Assembly: GCF_009709555.1 (NCBI RefSeq)
Contig: NZ_WJBG01000123.1
Coordinates: 1-64,000, forward strand
DNA length: 64,000 bases
Origin: Streptomyces blattellae
GTDB lineage: Bacteria; Actinomycetota; Actinomycetes; Streptomycetales; Streptomycetaceae
Direction of reading: 5' to 3'
A program made the translations under genes and the position numbers. A model generated the notes under the pieces. The model was not told the origin of the DNA and did no database searches. It saw only the letters and a list, made by a program, of their open reading frames with translations. This document shows, piece after piece, positions 1 through 6,112 of this stretch. The first letter of the stretch is position 1; each line of letters starts with the position of its first letter.

Positions 1-1717
1 CTAGGAGCGTGTCTCAGTAACGGGCAACCCGCCTATGGTTCGTGATCATTGGTGCGGGATGATCACGGTATGCATGGTGGGGATGGGCTGTTCGAGGTCG
101 AGCCGGTCGAGAAGAAGCGGCCGATGGGTCCTGCGGTGGCGGTGGACAAGACGTTCCGGGCGTTCGACCCGCATCAGGTCCTGCTGCTGCCGCCGTCGCT
201 GGATGACTGGCTGCCCGAGGACCACCCGGCCCGGTTCGTCGCCGACCTGGTCGACGAGGTGCTCGACCTCGGACCGGTCCTGGCGGACTACACCGAAAAG
301 CGCGGCTACCCGCCCTACGACCCCCGGCTGATGGTGCGGCTGCTGATCTACGGCTACACCACCGGGGTGCGCTCCTCCCGGGCGATCGAGCGCCGCATGG
401 CCGACGACGTCGCGTTCCGGTTCCTGGCCGCCGGCCAGGCCCCCGACTTCCGCTCGATCGCCCGGTTCCGCCGCCGCCACCTGGACGCACTGGCCGGTCT
501 GTTCACCCAGTCGCTGCACCTGGCCATGCGACTCGGCCTGGTCAAGATGGGCCGCGTCGCGCTGGACGGCACCAAGCTGGAGGCCAGTGCCTCCAAGCAC
601 AAGGCGATGAGCTACGGCCGCCTGGTCGACAAGGAAGAGCGGATCGAGGCCGAGATCGCCCAGCTGGAAGCGAAGGCCCAGGCACTGCTGGCCGACGCGG
701 AGGCCGCCGACGAAGCCGAGGACCAGGTCTTCGGCGTGGACGGCAAGGAGGTGGACCTGCCCGCCGAACTGGACCGGCGTGAAAAGCGCCTGGCGAAGCT
801 GCAGGCCGCCCGCGCGCAGATCGAGGCCGAGGCCGCCGACAAGGCCCGCAAGCATGCCGAGGACAAGGAACGCCGCCGTCAGCAGCGCGCCGGCACCAGT
901 GATGAGCAGGCCGTCACCGACGCCGGCGAGGCGACCGCCGCCAGGGCCCGGCCCAAGCCCAAGGCGCAGGCCAACTTCACCGATCCCGACTCGCGGATCA
1001 TGAAGAACAGCGACGGCGCCTACATCCAGGCCTACAACGCGCAGGCCGTAGTCGACGAGGAACACCAGGTCATCACCGCCGCCGACGTGACGTGCAACCC
1101 CTCGGACGCGCTGAACTACACCCTGATGCTTGACCAGTCCGCGGCGAACACCGGCGCCCACCCCAAGCAGGCGCTGGTCGACGCCGGATACTGCTCGGAA
1201 GCCAACCTCGAAGCCGCCAAGGACCGCCAACTGGCCTGCGGCACCGACACGTTCATGGCCACCGGCCGACTGGCCCACGACGAGCAGGTTCCGCCCGCTC
1301 CACGCGGACGCATCCCCAAGGACGCCACGCTGAAGGAGCGCATGGCCCGCAAGCTGCGGACCAAGCCCGGCCGGGCCGCCTACGCCCGCCGCAAGGCCAT
1401 CGTCGAACCCGTCTTCGGACAGATCATGACCTGCCACAACGGCCGCCGGCTCCTCCTGCGCGGCGAAGACGGCGCCCGCGGCGAGTGGCGACTGCTTGCC
1501 GCCTGCCACAACCTCCGCAAGATCTTCCGCCACGCCGGACCGACCGGCCTCGCCGCCGCGGCCGACTGACCAACCGGGCCGCCCCGGCCACCGCGGGCCG
1601 AAATCCCGGCCCGACCGACCCGCCCGTCGGCCCCACAGGCGCTGACCGGACCACCGCGACCGATCCCGCCGATCACGACCTCCCGGCCAGTTGCCCGTTA
1701 CTGAGACACGCTCCTAG
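1..1717 (+). mobile_element. IS1182-type insertion sequence, complete
   Basis: The two ends are a perfect 28-bp inverted repeat (1-28 and 1690-1717), with a single transposase gene between them. The outermost four bases at each end are CTAG. Because CTAG is its own reverse complement, it can be read either as part of the repeat or as a 4-bp target duplication around 24-bp ends. The element starts at base 1 of the window, so the left flank cannot be seen. The right end abuts the DUF397 gene and supplies, or duplicates, its stop codon. Confidence 0.9.
49..1569 (+). CDS. IS1182-family DDE transposase
   Basis: The gene encodes the transposase of the surrounding IS. The N-terminal third carries the DUF772/InsH-type domain (around LRPHQ-like DPHQVLLLPPSLDDWL and the RAIERRMADDVAFRFL segment). 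A DDE core follows, with candidate acidic residues in VALDGTKLEA (about residue 173), ITAADVT (about 345) and VEPVFGQ (about 454). A charged, coiled region between the first two probably forms the insertion domain typical of the family. The length of about 500 residues fits IS1182. The longest frame starts with TTG at 49. ATG at 70 and ATG at 124 are also possible, and family homology clearly begins near the latter. The frame is intact, so the element could be active. Confidence 0.88.
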   Translation: MVRDDHGMHGGDGLFEVEPVEKKRPMGPAVAVDKTFRAFDPHQVLLLPPSLDDWLPEDHPARFVADLVDEVLDLGPVLADYTEKRGYPPYDPRLMVRLLIYGYTTGVRSSRAIERRMADDVAFRFLAAGQAPDFRSIARFRRRHLDALAGLFTQSLHLAMRLGLVKMGRVALDGTKLEASASKHKAMSYGRLVDKEERIEAEIAQLEAKAQALLADAEAADEAEDQVFGVDGKEVDLPAELDRREKRLAKLQAARAQIEAEAADKARKHAEDKERRRQQRAGTSDEQAVTDAGEATAARARPKPKAQANFTDPDSRIMKNSDGAYIQAYNAQAVVDEEHQVITAADVTCNPSDALNYTLMLDQSAANTGAHPKQALVDAGYCSEANLEAAKDRQLACGTDTFMATGRLAHDEQVPPAPRGRIPKDATLKERMARKLRTKPGRAAYARRKAIVEPVFGQIMTCHNGRRLLLRGEDGARGEWRLLAACHNLRKIFRHAGPTGLAAAAD

Positions 1718-1905
1718 ACGGCGCTTCCGGCGAGGAAGGCGGTCCATGCCTTGCCGGACACGGTGAGGTTCGGGCCGTCGGGCGTCTTGGAGTCGCGGAT
1801 GTGGATGGTGACCGCGTGGAGGGGTACGGCGGCTTCGAGGCAGTTGCCGCCGCTGCTGTCGCTGTAGCTCGACTTGAACCAGCGAAGGCTTCCGGTGCCG
1901 GTCAT
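1714..1905 (-). CDS. DUF397 domain protein
   Basis: This 63-residue protein has the hallmark WFKSSYSDSSGGNCLEAA start, the RDSK motif and an AWTAFL end, which define DUF397, a small actinobacterial family nearly always encoded beside an HTH regulator. Such pairs include the bldB-abaA-like/WhiJ-type modules and have been proposed to act like toxin-antitoxin systems. Its ATG overlaps the stop codon of the HTH gene (ATGA), so the two are translationally coupled. The stop codon TAG (1714-1716) lies inside the CTAG at the IS boundary. The length is normal for the family, so the insertion seems to have left the protein intact while separating it from its former downstream DNA. Confidence 0.85.
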   Translation of the reverse strand: MTGTGSLRWFKSSYSDSSGGNCLEAAVPLHAVTIHIRDSKTPDGPNLTVSGKAWTAFLAGSAV

Positions 1906-2738
1906 CGTTCCTCTCCTGCCAACTGTTCGATGAAGGCCAGTGATTCGTCGGGACTCAGGGCCTGTGAACGGATCCTCGCATAGCGGTGCGCCAGTGGGGA
2001 CACCTCCGTCGGATCGCTGACGAGAATCCCCTGGTCCTCGACCTCCAAGTAGATGACGTGCTGGTGGTCCTCGGTCTCCACGAGCTTCATTGGGCCGCAG
2101 GCGCCTGCGTACGTTCCTCGCAGCCCACGATCCAGGGGCAGCACCTGCACACAGACATTGTCCCTCCGGGCGTCCTCGGCGAGCGAGCGCAGTTGCCCGC
2201 GCATGATCTCCCAGCTGCCGAACGGCCGTCGTAGCACGCTCTCTTCGAGGATCAGCTCGATGTACGGGGCCGGGCTCCGGTCGAAGAGCGCCCTGCGGGC
2301 CAGCCGGGCCTCGACCAGTTCCTCGCGCTTCTGCTCGGACACTGGGGGATAGCCGCCGCCGATCAACGCCCGCGCGTAGTCCTCGGTCTGGAACAGGCCG
2401 TCGACCACCAGCGTCTCGTAAGAGCAGATCGTGACCGCCCCTGCCTCCAACTCCGAGAACCCGCGGAAGCGAGCCGGGTACTTCTCCAGCAGCATCCACT
2501 TGCGCGCCTCCTCGAAGACGCCCAGCCCACCCCCGATCTCCTCCTCCAACCCCACCAGCATCTGATCGCTCGCGGGCTGAGCGCACGTCTCCATGGCGCT
2601 GATCGCCGCCGCCGTGTAGCCGAACTTCGCGCCCAACTGCTCTTGGGACAGCCCCTGTTGCTCCCGAAGCGCTTTCGCCAGGGCGGCGACCAGATGGGCC
2701 GTACCGCCCGCCTCCGTCTTGTTCTCCGTCCGCGCCAT
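1902..2738 (-). CDS. XRE-family HTH regulator with DUF5753 domain
   Basis: The 278-residue protein has an N-terminal XRE helix-turn-helix (LREQQGLSQEQLGAKFGYTAAAISAMET, residues about 25-55) and a C-terminal DUF5753 domain with the usual motifs: GLFQTEDYARAL, EARLARRALF, EESVLRRPFGS and VQVLPLDRGLRG. It is probably a DNA-binding regulator of development or stress that works with the adjacent DUF397 protein. I chose ATG at 2738 because GGAGG stands eight bases upstream. The longer TTG start at 2759 has no comparable site. A second pair of the same kind lies at 40558-41599. Confidence 0.88.
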   Translation of the reverse strand: MARTENKTEAGGTAHLVAALAKALREQQGLSQEQLGAKFGYTAAAISAMETCAQPASDQMLVGLEEEIGGGLGVFEEARKWMLLEKYPARFRGFSELEAGAVTICSYETLVVDGLFQTEDYARALIGGGYPPVSEQKREELVEARLARRALFDRSPAPYIELILEESVLRRPFGSWEIMRGQLRSLAEDARRDNVCVQVLPLDRGLRGTYAGACGPMKLVETEDHQHVIYLEVEDQGILVSDPTEVSPLAHRYARIRSQALSPDESLAFIEQLAGEER

Positions 2739-2750
2739 TGCGGTCACCTC

Positions 2751-2780
2751 CGAACTCAATCGAACTCAACCGAACTCAAC
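2751..2780. repeat. Three tandem CGAACTCAA-type decamers upstream of the HTH gene
   Basis: Three copies of the decamer CGAACTCAA[T/C] run head to tail immediately upstream of the ribosome-binding site of the HTH gene. Spacing of one helical turn in the promoter region suggests phased binding sites, possibly for the HTH protein itself. The function is inferred. Confidence 0.5.
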
Positions 2781-2873
2781 CGGTCACAACTCACGAACCC
2801 GGGTATCCAACCGTGTTCAACCAGCAACCCAGAGTCATTGATCACGCTAGCCGCGCCTACGGAAACTGACCCC

Positions 2874-3269
2874 GTGAACACGCAAAGTGAGCTGAGCTGG
2901 ATCCCTGCGACCGGCGTCCAACTCCGCAAGGCGGGGGTCCAGTTCGACGCCCTCAGAATTGACGGCGAGGACGGTCGAACCCTTGCCGACCGTCTCGCCC
3001 GGATGACCGGCGGCGATCCGGGACCGATCGTCGAGACGGCAACCGGTCGCCGCGGGGTCTACTTCCTCGTGCCCGTCGGCAGTACGTCCCACCGCCCGTG
3101 GCCCGCTGGCGTCACCCGTCTCGCCGCCGGCCCGGACCACGTCTCGTACATCCCGATCCCGGCCCTCAACGGCCTGACCTGGCCCTTGAGTTGGCGCTAC
3201 CGCCCGACCGCTGCCGACCAGCTCGTACACGCGCTCCTGTTGCGCACCGCGCTTCACTCGCAGGAGTGA
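2874..3269 (+). CDS. Conserved actinobacterial small protein of unknown function
   Basis: This 131-residue protein begins at GTG 2874; the frame is open further upstream, but a start there would overlap the divergent regulator. I do not recognise a named domain. The centre (GRRGVYFLVPVGS followed by a conserved YIPIPALNG) recalls the small Streptomyces proteins related to part of the bifunctional DNA primase/polymerase fold that often sit near integrative elements, but this is a weak impression. It lies between two regulatory genes and is followed by a hairpin. It has no signal peptide or membrane segment. Confidence 0.6.
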   Translation: MNTQSELSWIPATGVQLRKAGVQFDALRIDGEDGRTLADRLARMTGGDPGPIVETATGRRGVYFLVPVGSTSHRPWPAGVTRLAAGPDHVSYIPIPALNGLTWPLSWRYRPTAADQLVHALLLRTALHSQE

Positions 3270-3356
3270 AGAACGTGAACTTCCGCCTGGGAAAAGACGG
3301 TTTCGGCTTGCAATCGTCGCTCTGCGTACCCGTAGAGTCACGCCCAACAAAGAAAT

Positions 3357-3385
3357 GCCCCCGCGGTGCGCCAACACCCGGGGGC
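3357..3385. terminator. Hairpin upstream of the winged-helix gene
   Basis: GCCCCCG (3357-3363) pairs with CGGGGGC (3379-3385), with four further inner pairs GGTG/CACC. No T-tract follows. It could terminate the upstream gene or act in the leader of the gene starting at 3411, just 25 bases downstream. Confidence 0.5.
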
Positions 3386-3410
3386 TCGACACCAGGAGCA
3401 GACCCTCCGG

Positions 3411-4130
3411 ATGCTTTCTCATCGTATGACGCCCGCGCGCGTCTTTTCAGGCTTCTCTGCCGCTCTTCTCCGCGACCGCCGCATCTCCTGGTGCGCGGTG
3501 AGCGTACTGACGTACCTATTGGCCCTCCCGGGCGGCGCTCGCGTCACGCTCCGCACGATTGCCGCGCGGCGCCCGGAAGGGCGGGCCCGGATCGCCGCCG
3601 CCCTGCGTGAGCTGGAGGAACTGCGGTATCTGCGACGGGTCGTGCGCGGGGGCGCGGAGGTGGATCAACTCCCCTTCGTTTACGAGGTGTTCGACACCCC
3701 GTACGAAGTCCAGTCACCAACGGGTGAAACCGAAAAAGTCCGGGATCGGAAGGTGTCGGAGAGGCACACCTCGCTCGCCGCGCAGCTGCTCATCTCGTTC
3801 GGGCGGATCGATTCCCGGCTCACACTCGACGCCACCGAGGCGCTGCGGCTTGCACCGCTGGTGGAGGAGTGGTGGAGGCGTGGGGCGAGCAGTGCCGAGT
3901 TGCGGGCGGCTGTGGTGTACGGGTGGCCGCCGCAGCCGGTGCGTTCGGCGTGCGCCCTCGTCGAGGAGCGCTTGCGGGACGGGTGCCGTCCCGTGGCGCC
4001 AACTGCCGCTCCTGTCACAGCTGTTGAGGTCGAGGTGCCGGGATCGGGGGCCTTTGCCTGGCGACGGGTCGTGCGGCGGGGCGGGGAGCTGGTCCGGGGG
4101 CTGCTGAAGGGGCGAGCTGTGCCCGCGTAG
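3411..4130 (+). CDS. Winged-helix DNA-binding protein
   Basis: The 239-residue protein has an N-terminal winged-helix region (AVSVLTYLLALPGGARVTLRTIA, then AALRELEELRYLRRV) and a C-terminal helical block (DSRLTLDATEALRLAPLVEEWWRRG). The same two-part layout occurs in the protein at 39386-40276, including the RALRELEEAGYLERR and DPRLVL...EAARLAP matches, so the two are paralogues. The family is common in Streptomyces and is often annotated as a helix-turn-helix or replication-initiator-like protein; its targets are unknown. ATG 3411 is preceded by AGGAG at 12 bases, so ATG 3426 is an alternative. It lacks the C-terminal zinc-ribbon tail of its paralogue. Confidence 0.7.
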   Translation: MLSHRMTPARVFSGFSAALLRDRRISWCAVSVLTYLLALPGGARVTLRTIAARRPEGRARIAAALRELEELRYLRRVVRGGAEVDQLPFVYEVFDTPYEVQSPTGETEKVRDRKVSERHTSLAAQLLISFGRIDSRLTLDATEALRLAPLVEEWWRRGASSAELRAAVVYGWPPQPVRSACALVEERLRDGCRPVAPTAAPVTAVEVEVPGSGAFAWRRVVRRGGELVRGLLKGRAVPA

Positions 4131-4219
4131 GCGCATGCAGACTCCCGGCCGTACGTCTGTACGGGCGGGTGAACCAACCGAAAGGAACGAAATGACCGCA
4201 TTGCTTGAGCGGGCCGATA

Positions 4220-4240
4220 CGGTATACCGTCGGTATACTG
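4220..4240 (+). promoter_or_regulatory. Tandem operators overlapping a leaderless -10 element
   Basis: CGGTATACCG (4220-4229, a perfect palindrome) and CGGTATACTG (4231-4240) are spaced 11 bases apart, as expected for RHH dimers binding side by side. The second copy contains TATACT, a near-consensus -10 element that ends seven bases before ATG 4246. This suggests a leaderless transcript that is autorepressed by the antitoxin. Confidence 0.6.
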
Positions 4241-4245
4241 CCGTC

Positions 4246-4509
4246 ATGGCTGACACCACCGTCAAGGTTGATCCCGCTGTCCGTGACCGTCTCATGGTGC
4301 TCGCCCGCGAACGTGGGATGACCATGCGCGATCTGATCGCCGAGCTGGCGGGGGCCACCCCCACCAAGGAGGAGCTGCGCAAGCGGTACGAGGAGACGAA
4401 GGCGTACTGCGAGACGCACTTCGGCGTCACGTTCACGGACGAGGATCACGACCGGGTGGAGAAGGTCTGGCAGGACCTTGAGGCCGGCCGGCCCGTGGAG
4501 AGCCTGTGA
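4246..4509 (+). CDS. RHH-type antitoxin (VapB-like)
   Basis: The 87-residue protein starts with a ribbon-helix-helix segment (TTVKVDPAVRDRLMVLARERGMTMRDLIAELA) followed by an acidic, charged tail that would wrap the toxin. It should bind the tandem CGGTATAC sites just upstream and neutralise the protein encoded next. The start at ATG 4246 is set by the -10 element seven bases away and by the domain boundary; the frame is open upstream but without a start signal. Its stop codon overlaps the GTG of the toxin gene (GTGA), the usual arrangement for keeping antitoxin in excess. Confidence 0.8.
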   Translation: MADTTVKVDPAVRDRLMVLARERGMTMRDLIAELAGATPTKEELRKRYEETKAYCETHFGVTFTDEDHDRVEKVWQDLEAGRPVESL

Positions 4510-4919
4510 GCGCCACGGCGGCGGGGTCGACCGGCGTCGTATTCGACGAGTCGGCCCTGCTGGCGCTGGGCTCGGGCAACTCGCTCGCCTCGCAGTTCGT
4601 CGCGAACACCGAGCACGGACCCACCCGCCATGTGTACGTTCCCGCGCTGTGTCTGGCGGCCGCGGACGGCATGCGCAAGGGGCTTGCCGAGCACGTCGGC
4701 GCCCTGCCCGCCGTCGAGATCGTCGAGTTGGACTTCCCGGGTGCGTGCAGTGTGGGTTCACTGCTGCGTGACGGAGTGGAATGGCGGCTCGGTCACGCCG
4801 TCCATTTGTCCAGGCCGACGCCCGACTGGCCGGACGGCCGCCATGTCGTGACCGTCGAGCCGGACCGGTACGCGGACATGCCTCTCGTCCGCACCATCAG
4901 GCTGCCGCGTCAGCGGTGA
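4506..4919 (+). CDS. PIN-like toxin of the RHH pair, degenerate active site
   Basis: This 137-residue protein begins VVFDESALLALGSGN, matching the first strand and catalytic Asp of PIN ribonucleases. It ends with a stretch (VVTVEPDRYADM) that sits where PIN domains have their last acidic site. The usual central acidic residues (E...D) are not obvious, so nuclease activity is uncertain; many Streptomyces pairs show the same divergence. It is coupled to the antitoxin by a GTGA overlap. The partner logic and size support a toxin role, but the fold is inferred. Confidence 0.68.
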   Translation: MSATAAGSTGVVFDESALLALGSGNSLASQFVANTEHGPTRHVYVPALCLAAADGMRKGLAEHVGALPAVEIVELDFPGACSVGSLLRDGVEWRLGHAVHLSRPTPDWPDGRHVVTVEPDRYADMPLVRTIRLPRQR

Positions 4920-5038
4920 TGACCTCAGGCCGGGGCCGGCGCGACCAACCGCCGCCCCGGCCGACCCGCCCCCGTTCACCCGAAAAGCGGCATATGGGCA
5001 TATTCTGAAGACGGGGCCGTCGCGAGAGGGTGAGTGTG

Positions 5039-5332
5039 ATGCGCGTTCTGTTCAGGGCACAACTCGACACGGAGCGGTCGAACGAGGCCATCCGGAACGG
5101 CACCATGGCGAAGCTGGTCCAGTCGTCCATGGAGCAGGTCAAGCCGGAGGCGGCCTATTTCACCACCGACAACGGCCACCGCACCTGCTACATGGTGTTC
5201 GACATGAAGGACAGCTCAGAGATGCCGGCGATCGCCGAGCCGTTCTTCCTCGATCTGGGTGCCGATGTGTCGTACACGCCGGTCATGAACCCCGAGGACC
5301 TGCAGAAGGGGCTTGCCCAGCTGGGCCGCTGA
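5039..5332 (+). CDS. Small conserved protein, possibly DUF3303-like
   Basis: The 97-residue protein starts MRVLFRAQLDTERSNEAI and contains paired strand-helix segments (AYFTTDNGHRTCYMVFDMKD, then PFFLDLGADVSYTPVMNPEDL). This suggests a ferredoxin-like alpha/beta barrel dimer of the DUF3303 type. I chose ATG 5039 because GAGAGG stands nine bases upstream; the in-frame GTG at 5030 overlaps that site. It has no membrane segment and appears to be a single-gene unit. No biochemical role can be assigned. Confidence 0.65.
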   Translation: MRVLFRAQLDTERSNEAIRNGTMAKLVQSSMEQVKPEAAYFTTDNGHRTCYMVFDMKDSSEMPAIAEPFFLDLGADVSYTPVMNPEDLQKGLAQLGR

Positions 5333-5353
5333 CGCCGACGCCGTCGCCGCCGG

Positions 5354-6004
5354 TCAGCTGAAGATGATCATTGAGCCCTGCGCCAGGCTTCGCGTCGCCG
5401 CCGCGTGCAGGCCCAGCCAGACGTGCCGCTCGCGGGCGAAGGGGCTGGGGTCGTAGGGGGCGGGGACCGCAGGTTCCTCCAACTCGGTCGGGACCAGTGG
5501 GGGCTGAGGCGGCGCCGGGGGGTTGGCCGGGTCGATGCCGATGACCGGTGCCACGAATTCCAGCTCGCGCAGGAGTGTCTGCGCGGAGCCCAACGGGCCG
5601 CCGCCCGCGAGGAGTTCGTCATTGGCCAGCGGGTGGGGGAAGTCGAGGGGGACGTAGGCGCCCGCGTGGTCGTAGTGCCAGACCAGGTGTGACTGCTGGG
5701 CCGTCGTCTCGAACATCTCCAGGAGTTGCTCGTAGTCGCCGCCGAGTTCGTCGACCGGCGTCACCGGGAGGCCGCAGACCTGGAGGAGGTAGGCGCGGCG
5801 CAGGAAGTGCAGTGCGTCGTAGTCGAAGCCGGCCACCGGGGCGACCTCGCCCGACAGGCCCGGCATGTACTGGTACACCGGCACCGGGGGCAGTCCGGCC
5901 TCGGCCAGCACCTTGTTGTATTGCGCGAGTTCCTCGGCGAAGGGGTTGTCGGGCGTGTGGCACAACACGTCGACGAGCGGTACCAGCCACAGATCACAGG
6001 CCAA
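5354..6004 (-). CDS. Conserved Streptomyces hypothetical protein
   Basis: A cytoplasmic protein of about 216 residues with no domain I recognise. The N-terminal block (CDLWLVPLVDVLCHTPDNPFAEEL) and the proline-rich stretch around residue 165 are distinctive. The frame extends to GTG 6022, but AGGAG sits seven bases before TTG 6004, so I prefer the later start. The DNA upstream (6029-6090) is an imperfect direct repeat of GATACGGCAGACACGGC-like units. It points away from the gene cluster to its left and towards the 3' side of 5039-5332, with which it converges. Confidence 0.65.
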   Translation of the reverse strand: MACDLWLVPLVDVLCHTPDNPFAEELAQYNKVLAEAGLPPVPVYQYMPGLSGEVAPVAGFDYDALHFLRRAYLLQVCGLPVTPVDELGGDYEQLLEMFETTAQQSHLVWHYDHAGAYVPLDFPHPLANDELLAGGGPLGSAQTLLRELEFVAPVIGIDPANPPAPPQPPLVPTELEEPAVPAPYDPSPFARERHVWLGLHAAATRSLAQGSMIIFS

Positions 6005-6112
6005 AAGAGGTCTCCTCGTCACGACTAGATACGGCAGACACGGCAGACACGGCGGAGCGGATACGGCGGATACGACTGGAAACGACTGGAACAGTAGTCG
6101 GTGTGGTGCCCA

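Noticed and set aside
3355..3429. 24-codon leader peptide (MPPRCANTRGLDTRSRPSG...) overlapping the winged-helix start
   Set aside because: No ribosome-binding site is evident, and the frame lies across a hairpin; it could be chance.
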